The notes: generated by a model not told the origin, from the letters alone. DNA of 64,000 nucleotides from Nitrospinae bacterium bin107 (GCA_002238965.1 MPNJ01000012.1:52190-116189), one strand, 5' to 3'. Shown: positions 27,249 through 37,055, counted from the first letter of the stretch. Numbers and translations: made by a program.

Positions 27249-29270
27249 ATGATCGAACTGGCTTGGCTCATTCCCGTTTTTCCGGTGATCGGGGTACTGA
27301 TCAACGGATTGTTCGGAAAGCACGTGGGCGAGAATGCGGGCCCCATCGCCTCCGGCATGGCGGGCCTGTCGTTTCTCGTGGTGCTGGGCATCGCCGGGCA
27401 GATGATATTCGGCGCGGGCGGCAGCCACACCATACCGCTCTGGACGTGGGTGGAAGCGGGAAGCCTGAGCGTTTCCATGAGCTTCCTCATCGACCCGCTG
27501 AGCACCATCATGCTGCTCGTGGTGTCGGGCGTGGGCTTTCTGGTGCACGTCTACGCCGTGGGCTACATGCACGGCGACCCGGGCTATCCGCGCTTTTTCA
27601 CCTATCTCAACCTGTTCATGCTCTCGATGTTCCTGCTGGTGCTGGGGGACAACTATCTCGTCATGTTCGTCGGCTGGGAGGGCGTGGGCCTTTGCAGCTA
27701 CCTGCTCATCGGCTTCTGGTACGAGAAGCAGTCCGCATCAGACGCCGGCAAGAAGGCGTTCATCGTCAACCGAATCGGCGACGCGGGCTTCCTGCTCGGC
27801 ATGTTCCTCATCTGGACGCTGACCGGCAGCCTCACCTACACGGAAGTCTTCCAGGCGGCTCCCGAGATGAGCGCGGCGATGGCGTCGGCCGTCGGCCTTC
27901 TGCTGTTCGTCGGCGCCGTCGGCAAGAGCGCGCAGATTCCGCTCTACGTCTGGCTGCCCGACGCCATGGAAGGCCCGACTCCCGTCAGCGCCCTCATCCA
28001 CGCCGCCACCATGGTGACGGCGGGCGTCTACATGGTCGCGCGCACGAGCCCCATCTACGTCATGGGGCCGGACGCGATGAGCGTCATCGCCGTCGTCGGC
28101 GCGCTCACGGGGCTTTTCGCCGCGAGCATCGGCCTGGTGCAGAACGACATCAAGCGCGTGCTCGCCTACAGCACGGTGAGCCAGCTCGGCTTCATGTTCA
28201 TGGCGCTGGGCGTGGGCGCCTTCACGGCCGCCATCTTCCACCTGATGACGCACGCCTTCTTCAAGGGCCTGCTCTTTCTGGGCAGCGGCAGCGTGATCCA
28301 CGCGCTTCACCATGCGCCCGAGGAACAGCAGCAGGACATGCGCTACATGGGCGGCTTGAAGGACAAGATGCCCATCACGTACTGGACGTTCCTGATCGGC
28401 GCGATCGCCATCGCGGGCGTTCCGCCTCTGGCGGGCTTCTGGAGCAAGGACGAGATTCTGGCGAACGCCTTCTTCACGGGACACTACACGGTCTGGATCA
28501 TGGGCACCGTCGCGGCCTTCATGACGGCCTTCTACATGTTCCGGCTCATATTCATGACGTTTCACGGCGAGATGCGCGTCGACCATCACGCCCGCGAGCA
28601 TATTCACGAATCACCCCCCACGATGACGGTTCCGCTCGTCATCCTGGCGGTCCTGAGCGTCATCGGCGGCGTGATTCCCGGCTTCCCGCCCGAGGGCGGC
28701 TGGATACACCGCTTCCTCGCGCCCTCGCTGGCGAAGATGCCGGCGGGCGGCCACGCCATGGACCAGGGCGTGCACCTGATGAACGCCGCGGCCGGCGGCG
28801 GACACAGCGGCCCGGCGGTGGTGCTCCTGATAGTGCTGGCCATCGCGGTCGCCGTGGGCGGCATCGCCCTGGCGTGGTACATGTACGTCAAGGACACCGG
28901 TGCGCCGAGGCGCCTGTACAGGAGCATACCGGGCATCTATTACCTGCTCCTCGGCAAATACTATGTTGACGAGATTTACCAGGCCTGCATCGTCGAGCCG
29001 ACCTACAAGCTCATGCGCGGCCTGTGGACCTTCGATGCGAAGGTGGTGGACGGCGCGGTGAACGGCAGTTCGCTCATCACTATGGTGTCGAGCCGCTTCT
29101 CGGGCATTTTCGACCTGCGGACGGTGGACGGCGCGGTGAACGGCACGGCGAGCTTCATCCGCTTCTTCTCCCAGGTATTCAAATACCTGCAATCCGGCAT
29201 GGTTCAGAATTATCTTTTCGTGATGCTGTTGGGCATCTTCGTGATGCTGAGCGCGTACCTTTTCCGCTGA
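27249..29270 (+). CDS. nuoL: NADH-quinone oxidoreductase subunit L (cluster 2), extended C-terminus
   Basis: The 673-residue antiporter-like subunit contains VGWEGVGLCSYLLIGFWYEK, GKSAQIPLYVWLPDAMEGPT and MVTAGVYMVARTSP. It is about 40 residues longer than the cluster 1 copy. Part of the difference is a repeat near the C-terminus, where VDGAVNG occurs twice about 26 residues apart (around 600 and 626), doubling a segment present once as VDAAVNG in cluster 1. A His/Gly-rich loop (around 498-520) precedes the lateral helix region. Confidence 0.93.
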   Translation: MIELAWLIPVFPVIGVLINGLFGKHVGENAGPIASGMAGLSFLVVLGIAGQMIFGAGGSHTIPLWTWVEAGSLSVSMSFLIDPLSTIMLLVVSGVGFLVHVYAVGYMHGDPGYPRFFTYLNLFMLSMFLLVLGDNYLVMFVGWEGVGLCSYLLIGFWYEKQSASDAGKKAFIVNRIGDAGFLLGMFLIWTLTGSLTYTEVFQAAPEMSAAMASAVGLLLFVGAVGKSAQIPLYVWLPDAMEGPTPVSALIHAATMVTAGVYMVARTSPIYVMGPDAMSVIAVVGALTGLFAASIGLVQNDIKRVLAYSTVSQLGFMFMALGVGAFTAAIFHLMTHAFFKGLLFLGSGSVIHALHHAPEEQQQDMRYMGGLKDKMPITYWTFLIGAIAIAGVPPLAGFWSKDEILANAFFTGHYTVWIMGTVAAFMTAFYMFRLIFMTFHGEMRVDHHAREHIHESPPTMTVPLVILAVLSVIGGVIPGFPPEGGWIHRFLAPSLAKMPAGGHAMDQGVHLMNAAAGGGHSGPAVVLLIVLAIAVAVGGIALAWYMYVKDTGAPRRLYRSIPGIYYLLLGKYYVDEIYQACIVEPTYKLMRGLWTFDAKVVDGAVNGSSLITMVSSRFSGIFDLRTVDGAVNGTASFIRFFSQVFKYLQSGMVQNYLFVMLLGIFVMLSAYLFR

Positions 29271-29293
29271 TGCGATGAGGTTTTGGAGGAACT

Positions 29294-30844
29294 ATGAGTA
29301 ACATGCCGCTTCTTACGATGATCACCTTCCTGCCCGCGGCGGGCGCGGTGATTATTATGCTCTTCATGAAAAAAGAGCAGACGAAAGCCATCAAGGGTTT
29401 CGCCACGGCGGTGGCGGTCTTGGACTTCCTGATTTCGCTTCCCCTCTGGTTCAGGTTCGATCAGTCCGAAGCCGGCTTTCAGTTCGTGGAGAAGGTGAGC
29501 TGGATACCCACAATCGGGGTGAGCTATTTCGTCGGCATCGACGGGATCAGCGTGCTGCTCGTTCTTCTCACCACGCTCACGATGATCATAGGGGTCGTAT
29601 GCTCGTTCACCGCCATCGAGGAGCGCGAGAAAGAATACTACGTCTGCCTCCTTTTGCTGGCGACCGGCATGCTGGGCACCTTCATCGCGCTCGATATCTT
29701 CCTCTTCTACGTGTTCTTCGAGATTACCCTGGTGCCGATGTATTTCCTCATCGGCGTGTGGGGCGGGCCGAGGAAGCTCTACGCGGCGATCAAGTTCTTC
29801 CTCTATACGCTGTTCGGCAGCGTGTTGATGCTGCTGGGAATTCTGGCGTTCTACTTCGCCAACTTGAAAATGGGCACCGGGACCCTCACGTTCGACCTGG
29901 TCGAGTTGTACGGCGTGGGGCCGAAGATACCGCTTTCGCTCCAGATATGGATATTCCTGGCGTTCTTCATCGGATTCGCCATCAAGGTCCCCATGTTCCC
30001 CTTCCACACCTGGCTGCCGGACGCGCACGTGGAAGCGCCCACTGCGGGCAGCGTGATTCTGGCGGGCATCCTCCTGAAAATGGGAACCTACGGTTTCGTG
30101 CGCTTCGCCCTGCCGCTGCTCCCCCAGGCGAGCCATGTTTTCGTGCCCTTCATGATGCTTCTCTCCATCATCGGCATCATCTACGGGGCGCTGGTGGCCA
30201 TGGCGCAGACCGATATCAAGAAACTGGTGGCCTATTCCTCCGTGAGCCACCTGGGATTCGTGATGCTGGGCGTGTTCGCCCTAAACGAGCAGGGCGTGCT
30301 TGGCGGGCAGCTACAGATGATCAACCACGGGATCAGCACGGGCGCCTTGTTCCTTCTGGTGGGCGTCGTTTACGAGAGGCGTCATACGCGCCTCATCTCC
30401 GATTATGGCGGCCTCTCGAAGGTCGTGCCGGTCTTTACGGTGATCTTCGCCATCACGATGCTGAGCAGCATCGGTCTGCCGGGGCTCAACGGGTTCGTGG
30501 GCGAGTTCTTGATCCTCATCGGCGCGTTCAAGAAGAGCTACGTGTACGCGGCGTTCGCCGTCATCGGCATCGTCCTGGGGGCGGCCTACATGCTCTGGCT
30601 CTTCCAGCGGGTATTCTTCGGTACGCTGGATAATCCGGAGAATGAGAAACTCACCGACTGCAACGCGCGCGAGGTCCTCTACCTTCTGCCGCTGGTCATC
30701 CTGATGTTCTGGATCGGTCTGTATCCCAAACCGTTCCTCGGAAGGATGGAGGCGAGCGTGAAGAAGGTCGTGAAGATGGTGAACGCGGCGGAGGTCCCGC
30801 AAAAGGCCGCGCTCGGTAAACTGACGAAGCTCGAGAAAAAATGA
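29294..30844 (+). CDS. nuoM: NADH-quinone oxidoreductase subunit M (cluster 2)
   Basis: The 516-residue proton-channel subunit has FEITLVPMYFLIGVWGG (channel glutamate), HTWLPDAHVEAPTAGSVILA, ILLKMGTYGFVRFALPL and IKKLVAYSSVSHLGFVMLG. The hydrophilic C-terminal tail is Lys-rich (KKVVKMVNAAEVPQKAALGK). ATG 29294 follows TTTTGGAGGAACT, the strongest ribosome site of the cluster. Confidence 0.93.
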   Translation: MSNMPLLTMITFLPAAGAVIIMLFMKKEQTKAIKGFATAVAVLDFLISLPLWFRFDQSEAGFQFVEKVSWIPTIGVSYFVGIDGISVLLVLLTTLTMIIGVVCSFTAIEEREKEYYVCLLLLATGMLGTFIALDIFLFYVFFEITLVPMYFLIGVWGGPRKLYAAIKFFLYTLFGSVLMLLGILAFYFANLKMGTGTLTFDLVELYGVGPKIPLSLQIWIFLAFFIGFAIKVPMFPFHTWLPDAHVEAPTAGSVILAGILLKMGTYGFVRFALPLLPQASHVFVPFMMLLSIIGIIYGALVAMAQTDIKKLVAYSSVSHLGFVMLGVFALNEQGVLGGQLQMINHGISTGALFLLVGVVYERRHTRLISDYGGLSKVVPVFTVIFAITMLSSIGLPGLNGFVGEFLILIGAFKKSYVYAAFAVIGIVLGAAYMLWLFQRVFFGTLDNPENEKLTDCNAREVLYLLPLVILMFWIGLYPKPFLGRMEASVKKVVKMVNAAEVPQKAALGKLTKLEKK

Positions 30845-30878
30845 ACGAGATTTCGCTTGATTTGATGGAGTCTTTCCG

Positions 30879-32381
30879 ATGCAAGTGGTGATTCCCGACA
30901 TCGCCTTGTCCCTGGCCCTTCCCGAGATAGGGCTGGCCATACTCGTATGCGCCGTTCTGATCCTCGACCTGTTCGTGTCGCTCGAGAACAAGTCGCGCGT
31001 GGGCGTCGTGGCGTTCGTGGGGGTCGTGATTCTCGCGCTCGTCGCCTTCGGGCAATGGGGCGAGGGCGCGAGAACGACGTTCAGCGGCTTCTACGTGGTC
31101 GACAACCTGAGCGTGTTCGTGAAGGTGAGCGTGCTGCTCTGTACGGCCATCTCCATCCTGCTGCTGCTTCAGTACGCCAAGGTGGAGAAGATCAACTTCG
31201 GCGAATTGTACGCCATGCTGCTCTTCTCGGTGTTCGGCATGCTGGTGATGGCGTCGGGCAACGATCTGATTTCGATCTATCTGGGACTCGAGACCATGAG
31301 CATCAGCATCTACGTGCTCGTGGCGTTCATGCGGCACGACCCCTTGAGCCGGGAGGCGGGCCTCAAGTATTTCCTCATGGGCGCTTTCGCCTCGGGCGTC
31401 CTCCTCTACGGCATGGCACTGACGTACGGGTTCACCGGAACGACCTCGATTCGCGGAATCGCGGCGGCGTTCGCAGGATCAGGCGGCCCCGCCATCGCGC
31501 AGAACCCGATGATGATTTTCGGCCTCATTCTCCTGGTCGCGGGCTTCGGCTTCAAGCTGGCGCTGTCGCCGTTCCACATGTGGCTGCCCGACGCCTACAC
31601 GGGCGCGCCGACGCCGATTACGGGCTTCATGTCCGTGGCCGTCAAGTTCGCGACAGTCGCCGCCCTGATGCGGATTTTCTTCGTGGCGTTACCGGCCATG
31701 GCCGACAGGTGGAACACCCTGTTGTGGGCGCTCACGGCGTTCACGCTGGTGTGGGGGAACGTGGCGGCCATCGCCCAGACGAGCCTGAAGCGCATGCTGG
31801 CGTATTCGAGCATCGGGCACGCGGGCTACGTGCTGATGGGCGTGGTGGCCACCATGAGCGTGGTGGACGGCAAGGTGACGTTCACCGACATCGGCATCAG
31901 CGCGGTGGCGTTCTACCTGCTCGCCTATCTGTTCACGAACCTCGGCGCCTTCGGGATGCTGATTCTCGTGTGCCGCGACGGCTACCGGGGGGACAACATC
32001 GAGGACTGGAAGGGAATCGGGCAGGCGCACCCCTGGGCGGGGATGGCCTTCGTGGTGTTCCTGCTCTCGCTCGGCGGTATCCCGCCGACGGCCGGCTTCG
32101 TCGGCAAGCTCTACCTCTTCGCCGCGGCGGTGCAGAACGAGTACTACTGGCTGGCCGTCATCGGGCTCGTGATGAGCGCGGTATCGATGTACTACTACGG
32201 GCGCATCATCATGGTGATGTACATGGAGAACCGGGGCGAGGGCCAGGAGGTGATGAGCCTGTCGAGCGCGCCCTCTCTTTTCTTCGCGCTGGTGGTGCTG
32301 GTGGTGGCGACGCTGCTGCTCGGCATCTTCCCGGGCAGCTTCCTCGACGCGGCGAAGGGCACCGTCGCCGGGTTCATCTAG
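30879..32381 (+). CDS. nuoN: NADH-quinone oxidoreductase subunit N (cluster 2)
   Basis: The 500-residue antiporter-like subunit has LGLETMSISIYVLVAFMR, AGLKYFLMGAFASGVLLYG, KLALSPFHMWLPDAYTGAPT, and TAGFVGKLYLFAAAVQNEYY with the TM12 lysine. It closes a cluster of A, B, C, D, H, J, K, L, M and N. No nuoE, F, G or I, and no obvious replacement electron-input gene, follows it. Confidence 0.93.
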   Translation: MQVVIPDIALSLALPEIGLAILVCAVLILDLFVSLENKSRVGVVAFVGVVILALVAFGQWGEGARTTFSGFYVVDNLSVFVKVSVLLCTAISILLLLQYAKVEKINFGELYAMLLFSVFGMLVMASGNDLISIYLGLETMSISIYVLVAFMRHDPLSREAGLKYFLMGAFASGVLLYGMALTYGFTGTTSIRGIAAAFAGSGGPAIAQNPMMIFGLILLVAGFGFKLALSPFHMWLPDAYTGAPTPITGFMSVAVKFATVAALMRIFFVALPAMADRWNTLLWALTAFTLVWGNVAAIAQTSLKRMLAYSSIGHAGYVLMGVVATMSVVDGKVTFTDIGISAVAFYLLAYLFTNLGAFGMLILVCRDGYRGDNIEDWKGIGQAHPWAGMAFVVFLLSLGGIPPTAGFVGKLYLFAAAVQNEYYWLAVIGLVMSAVSMYYYGRIIMVMYMENRGEGQEVMSLSSAPSLFFALVVLVVATLLLGIFPGSFLDAAKGTVAGFI

Positions 32382-32813
32382 AAACCACACGCAAAACCTG
32401 AAGCAGCACGACCGCCTCTCGCTCCTGAGGGGAAGTGAATGCGCGCTGTTTGGGATATTAAACGGCTGGTCTGCTTCTCTCCGCTCATCCCGACCCTGAC
32501 CGGCGTAAGCCCGAACTTTTCCGACGGACTGGCGGTCCGTATATTTCCTGCGCCTTCCGGCGAGTCCCAGTCGAAACATTGCATAATCCTTCTCCAAAGT
32601 CCGACACGGAAGGACTTGCTTACAGTCGCGCCCCGCTGCCCCGCGGGACCGGGATGAGTACCCAGAAAACCGCTTCCGGATTTTGCTCGTAGACACTTGC
32701 ATACTCATCTGATACATTAAAGACAATCATTTCCATCAAATCATTCCTGCCATCATATAGAAATACGAAGGTTTCATACGCGCTAGTCAATCTCTTTTCA
32801 AAGGAGGTTCAAG
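32382..32813. other. Intergenic region before the LIV transporter
   Basis: 432 bases without a supported gene. It holds one small inverted repeat (ACGGAC/GTCCGT, 32524-32540) and becomes AT-richer toward the 3' end, where the promoter of the next operon must lie, but no convincing -35/-10 pair is visible. A strong ribosome site AAAGGAGGTTCAAG precedes ATG 32814. The composition change marks the start of the accessory region. Confidence 0.6.
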
Positions 32814-33998
32814 ATGCGCTACACAATCTCTATCCAGCGTCAGATTCAAATTTCTGCAACAGTTCTAGTGTTCACTCTGGCAGTCTTGGTTTTCACGCCC
32901 TTCGGCGGTCGCGCCGAGGCTGCGAAAGTATTGCGGCTGGGCGTGCTCGGCCCTCTTACCGGCGATCTTGCGTTCGGTGGTCAATTCCAGCTAAAGGGGG
33001 CTCAACTGAAGGCCGAAGAACTGAACAAGATGCAGGACAAGGTCAAGATCGAGATCATCGCCGAGGATGACGAATCCAAATGCGACGTCTCAGTCTCGGC
33101 TGCACGCAAGCTGATCGCGCGCGACAAGATTCATGCGCTTCTCGGCGCATGGCAAAGCACCTGTACGCTCGCCATCGTTCCGATCACCGCAGCGGCGAAA
33201 ATTCCGCAATACACAACGAGTGTTGCAGGGCCAATCACCCAGCAGGGTTCCAAGTGGATCTTCCGGGTTGCCATTCCGACCAAGGGTCTGAATATCGCAA
33301 CCGTCAATTACGCCGTTAAGAATCTTGGTCTGAAAAAGATCGCCATCCTCTCTTCCAATGAGGAGGTCGGTAAATCCTTTTCCGCCAGTACCGTCGCCGT
33401 ATTGAAATCGCTTGGGCTCAAGCCCGCGGCGAAACAGGAATATGCGCGCGGCGACAAGGACTTCACGGGCCAACTCGGCCGCATCAAGGCCGCGGGCGCG
33501 GATGCGGTCATCATGGCGACGGGGTTCCAGGAGCAGGCCATCATTGCCCGCCAGGTGAAAGAACTCGGCATGAAGGTTCGGCTTCTCGGTGGCGATACCA
33601 TTGGCGGGAATCCGAAGTTCGTGGAACTCGGCGGCAAGCACGTAGAGGGTATGGTGTTCGCCACGACCTTCATCCCCGTAAGCGCCGACAAGCGTCTGGC
33701 GCCCTTCATGAAGGCATACATCGTGAAATTCAAAGAACGTCCCGACCCCTGGGCCGGCGAGTTCTATGATGCGGTGGGCATCGTTTTCGAGGCTGTCAAG
33801 GCCAACGGCTACGTTCCCGACAGCAAACAGATAGGCGCGTTCACGCGCAATCTCACCAGCGCGAAGAACAGCTACAGCGGCATCCTGGGCAACGTCTATT
33901 TTTCTAAAAACGGAGACGGTGACTGGGCTCCGATCATCGGGGAAATTGTGGATAGCAGCAATGCCGATGGAGAGTTTTGGCGTTCTCTCGGTCGATAG
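32814..33998 (+). CDS. Branched-chain amino acid-type ABC transporter substrate-binding protein
   Basis: The 394-residue protein has a signal peptide (hydrophobic 13-30, likely cleavage after about residue 36 in GRAEA). It then has the type I periplasmic-binding fold of the LivJ/HAAT family: LRLGVLGPLTGDLAFGGQF (about 39-58) and the hinge-adjacent KKIAILSSNEEVGKS segment. It captures the ligand outside the membrane for the permease and ATPases that follow after a terminator-like hairpin. The ligand could be an amino acid, amide or urea; the adjacent RidA gene hints at a nitrogen compound. Confidence 0.9.
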   Translation: MRYTISIQRQIQISATVLVFTLAVLVFTPFGGRAEAAKVLRLGVLGPLTGDLAFGGQFQLKGAQLKAEELNKMQDKVKIEIIAEDDESKCDVSVSAARKLIARDKIHALLGAWQSTCTLAIVPITAAAKIPQYTTSVAGPITQQGSKWIFRVAIPTKGLNIATVNYAVKNLGLKKIAILSSNEEVGKSFSASTVAVLKSLGLKPAAKQEYARGDKDFTGQLGRIKAAGADAVIMATGFQEQAIIARQVKELGMKVRLLGGDTIGGNPKFVELGGKHVEGMVFATTFIPVSADKRLAPFMKAYIVKFKERPDPWAGEFYDAVGIVFEAVKANGYVPDSKQIGAFTRNLTSAKNSYSGILGNVYFSKNGDGDWAPIIGEIVDSSNADGEFWRSLGR

Positions 33999-34011
33999 CG
34001 TCTATTTCCAG

Positions 34012-34051
34012 CTCACGGCAGTCCCGTTGCAGGCAACCGGACTGCCGTGAG
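34012..34051 (+). terminator. Hairpin between binding-protein and permease genes
   Basis: A 13-bp perfect stem (CTCACGGCAGTCC with its complement) encloses an inner GTTGC/GCAAC pair across a single C-C mismatch, followed by TGGTTTTCGG. Such intra-operon hairpins after a binding-protein gene commonly lower expression of downstream transporter genes. The 34052-34330 stretch after it has no gene. Confidence 0.7.
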
Positions 34052-34330
34052 TGGTTTTCGGGCCGGCGACTCGAGGGTTGATGGCCCCATCGCTTGAAGA
34101 GCGGCGCGGAGGTAGTCAGTCACGGGTGATGCATTGCGTTCCAAATGGCCTGGGTTGCAGCGCCGAGCAACCTGTTCCCCAAAAATCTCCGCCTTGACAG
34201 ATGGCCTGCAATGAAAACCCGCCGCGGCGGAAACCCCATCCCGGCGGTTGTAAAATTCGGATATGGTTACTAAGGAACTGAAGGTTGCCCGGGCGATGCG
34301 GGGTCAATACGAACGACGCGGAACGGTGAA

Positions 34331-36289
34331 ATGGGGATAGATTTACATATCGTCACGCAGCAGGTTGTCGGCGGGCTGGCGGTCGGCTGCGTTTATGCCC
34401 TGATCGCTCTTGGCTTCACGATGATGTTGCGGGCCACCGAGCTCGTCAACTTCGCACAGGGCGAACTCGTGATGTCAGGCGCCTTCATCGGATATACCCT
34501 CCTGGTGGTAACACCGCTGCCTTATCTGGCCGTATTCATCGTAGCGAGCATCCTGACGGGCATTCTGGGCATGCTGATCGAGCGCGTAGCCCTGCGCCCG
34601 ATTCGAATGCGGCAATCGCCGCTATTGAATTTGATAATCGCAACAATCGGGATTGGGATATGCCTTCGGCTGGTCTCGCAGCTGATATGGGGGGCCGCGC
34701 CGCTGCGTTACCCGGTATCCGTCGGCCAGGTAGGCCATCTTGTCGTGGCCGGGCTGCCGATGAGCATTCAGCATATCTGGATTATCGCCCTTGCCATCCT
34801 TTCAATGCTCGGTCTGCATTACTTCTTTGAGCGAACGCTTCCCGGCATCGCGTGGCGGGCGTCGGCGTATGACTCATACACGGCGGAAATTCTGGGTGTA
34901 AGTTTCGATCGCGTCGTCACGATGACTTTCGGCATCAGTTCCATGTTGGCAGGCGCCGCCGGCGTCCTCATCGCACCATTGTTTTTTGTCGCGCAGGACC
35001 TTTGGCTGCAGGGACCTCGATCATTCGCCGGTGCGGCGCTGGGGCAGTTTCACATACTCGGTACGATGATTGGCGGTCCCATTCTCGGCCTGCTGGAGAC
35101 TTTCGCAGCGGGTTATATTTCATCCGCTTACAAGAACGGGATTGCTTTTGGGGTCACCATCATCGTGCTGATGCTCGTGGCGATTCCTCGTATGCCGCGT
35201 GGCGGGAGCCTGGTGTTCCGGTACGGACGACAATCCATAGCGGACTTGTTCGAGTTGAACGACAAGCAAGCCGCCCGTCTCAGGTACGCCATGAGCGCCG
35301 CGCTCGGTGTCCTCGCCTTTCTGTTGCCGTTGCTCCTCGATACATATGAGGTCTACCTCGTTACCCTCATCCTGATCTATGCCACGGGCGCCCTCGGATT
35401 GCAGCTCGTGATCGGATACGCTGGTGCGATTATCGTCGGTCATGCGGCGTTCCTGGGAATTGGCGCCTACACTTCGGCGATTTTGACCGTATACTTAGGC
35501 GTTCCGTTCCTCCCCGCAATGATTGCGGCTGCGATTGTCGCCGCAGCATTCGCCTTGCTGTTCGGACCGATTTTGAGGCTGCCGACTCATTTCTGCGCCA
35601 TCGCAACCCTGGGTTTTGGCGAGATTATGCATCTCGTGTTCATCAACTGGAAGGCCGTAACAAACGGGATGTCGGGCATCAGCGGCATTCGAAAGCCGTC
35701 CATCGGCTCCTTTGTGTTCGGGGAAGGCGCACCTTTCTATTTTCTGACGATAGCCGTCCTGGTGGTCGTCTTCGTGGCGCTGCAGCGCCTGATAAAGTCA
35801 CGCTATGGCCGTGGTTTGATCGCGGCCCGTGAGAATGAACTGGCTGCTATCTCCATGGGAGTGAATGTTGCCTGGTACCGGACGCTCTCCTTCTGTATCG
35901 CCGCCGGTTGCGCCGGGATTGCAGGTTCTCTGTATGCTCACTTCTTCTCCTATATCAGTCCGGATTCCTTCACTATACTGCAGTCGATCGCATTCCTTAC
36001 GATGGTCGTGATTGGCGGTCTTGGCAGTTTCGCCGGAGCCGTTATCGGGGCGTTCTTCGTCCTTGGGGTTCCGGAAATGCTGCGTACGCTTGCGGAGTAC
36101 CGAATCCTGATCTTCGGGCTGCTTCTGGTCGCGTTCATGATGTTCTTGCCGGGGGGACTGGCGGACCTGGTCCACCGGTTGCTGTCCGCATTCAGACGGA
36201 AGGAAGGAACTCCTGACGTCTCGGCCGCCAGCTCGGAGCAGAACGAAATCCTGGCCGCCAATCCGGTGAAAAACAATGTCAGTTCTTAA
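34331..36289 (+). CDS. Fused LivH-LivM branched-chain amino acid-type ABC permease
   Basis: The 652-residue membrane protein joins two permeases normally encoded separately. Residues 1-290 match LivH (GGLAVGCVYALIALGFTMML, then ATELVNFAQGELVMSGAF) and about 330-630 match LivM (ATGALGLQLVIGYAGAIIVGHAAFLGIGAY, then IARENELAA-type EAA loop and VVIGGLGSFAGAVIGA). A linker with MPRGGSLVFRYGRQSIADLF joins them. Both halves keep the EAA-type coupling loop. The 3' end overlaps the ATPase gene by 14 bases. Fused LivHM permeases are known in several bacteria. Confidence 0.9.
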   Translation: MGIDLHIVTQQVVGGLAVGCVYALIALGFTMMLRATELVNFAQGELVMSGAFIGYTLLVVTPLPYLAVFIVASILTGILGMLIERVALRPIRMRQSPLLNLIIATIGIGICLRLVSQLIWGAAPLRYPVSVGQVGHLVVAGLPMSIQHIWIIALAILSMLGLHYFFERTLPGIAWRASAYDSYTAEILGVSFDRVVTMTFGISSMLAGAAGVLIAPLFFVAQDLWLQGPRSFAGAALGQFHILGTMIGGPILGLLETFAAGYISSAYKNGIAFGVTIIVLMLVAIPRMPRGGSLVFRYGRQSIADLFELNDKQAARLRYAMSAALGVLAFLLPLLLDTYEVYLVTLILIYATGALGLQLVIGYAGAIIVGHAAFLGIGAYTSAILTVYLGVPFLPAMIAAAIVAAAFALLFGPILRLPTHFCAIATLGFGEIMHLVFINWKAVTNGMSGISGIRKPSIGSFVFGEGAPFYFLTIAVLVVVFVALQRLIKSRYGRGLIAARENELAAISMGVNVAWYRTLSFCIAAGCAGIAGSLYAHFFSYISPDSFTILQSIAFLTMVVIGGLGSFAGAVIGAFFVLGVPEMLRTLAEYRILIFGLLLVAFMMFLPGGLADLVHRLLSAFRRKEGTPDVSAASSEQNEILAANPVKNNVSS

Positions 36290-37055
36290 GATAGATGACC
36301 TGACCGTGAATTATGGGGCGCTTACGGCTCTATCGAACGTATCGCTCGAGATTGGCAATGGTGAAATACATGGACTGATTGGTCCGAACGGATCGGGAAA
36401 GACGACTCTTTGCAACGCGATCACGGGGTTTTTGCGCCAGAAGTCGGGTGAGGTCGTCTTTAACGGCCAGAAGATCAGTTCGACCAGGGCATACAACATG
36501 GCAAGCCTGGGAATTTCGCGCACCTTTCAGGACCTCCAGGTGTTTTCGGAAATGACGGGGCTCGAGAACGTCATGGTCGGCTATCACGGCAAGAGCCGAA
36601 GCGGTGTTATCGGCGGGATCTTTCGTCCGCCTCGGGTCGTACGGGAAGATTCGGAGATCAGGGACAGGGCGTATGAGGCGCTTGAATCCGTGCGTCTCGC
36701 TCATCTCGCCAACCGGCCGGCAAACCGGATGTCGTTTGGCCAACAACGCATGCTGGAACTCGCGCGCGCGCTGGTTTCCGATCCGCTGCTTATCCTGCTG
36801 GACGAACCCGCCGCGGGTTTAAGTCCGGTGATGTACGAGCGGCTCACCGAAATTCTGGGTAACCTGCGATCTCACGGGAAGACGAGTATATTGCTGATTG
36901 AGCACGTCATCCGCCTGGTGATGAGTATTTCCGACCGTATCACTGTTCTCGATCACGGCGAGAAGATCGCCGAGGGGACACCCGAGGTGGTTCGCAAGGA
37001 TCCGAATGTAATCGAGGCCTATCTGGGCAAGGCGATGAAGTATGTTGACGCTTGA
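36276..37055 (+). CDS. Branched-chain amino acid-type ABC transporter ATPase (LivG-like)
   Basis: The 259-residue ATPase has Walker A GPNGSGKT (36-43), Q-loop Q85, signature MSFGQQ (152-157), Walker B LLILLDEP (171-178) and switch H210. The insert between Q-loop and signature (HGKSRSGVIGGIFRPP) and the C-terminal extension VIEAYLGKAMKYV are typical of LivG. The overlaps on both sides (14 bases each) show tight coupling with the permease and the second ATPase. Confidence 0.92.
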   Translation: MSVLKIDDLTVNYGALTALSNVSLEIGNGEIHGLIGPNGSGKTTLCNAITGFLRQKSGEVVFNGQKISSTRAYNMASLGISRTFQDLQVFSEMTGLENVMVGYHGKSRSGVIGGIFRPPRVVREDSEIRDRAYEALESVRLAHLANRPANRMSFGQQRMLELARALVSDPLLILLDEPAAGLSPVMYERLTEILGNLRSHGKTSILLIEHVIRLVMSISDRITVLDHGEKIAEGTPEVVRKDPNVIEAYLGKAMKYVDA

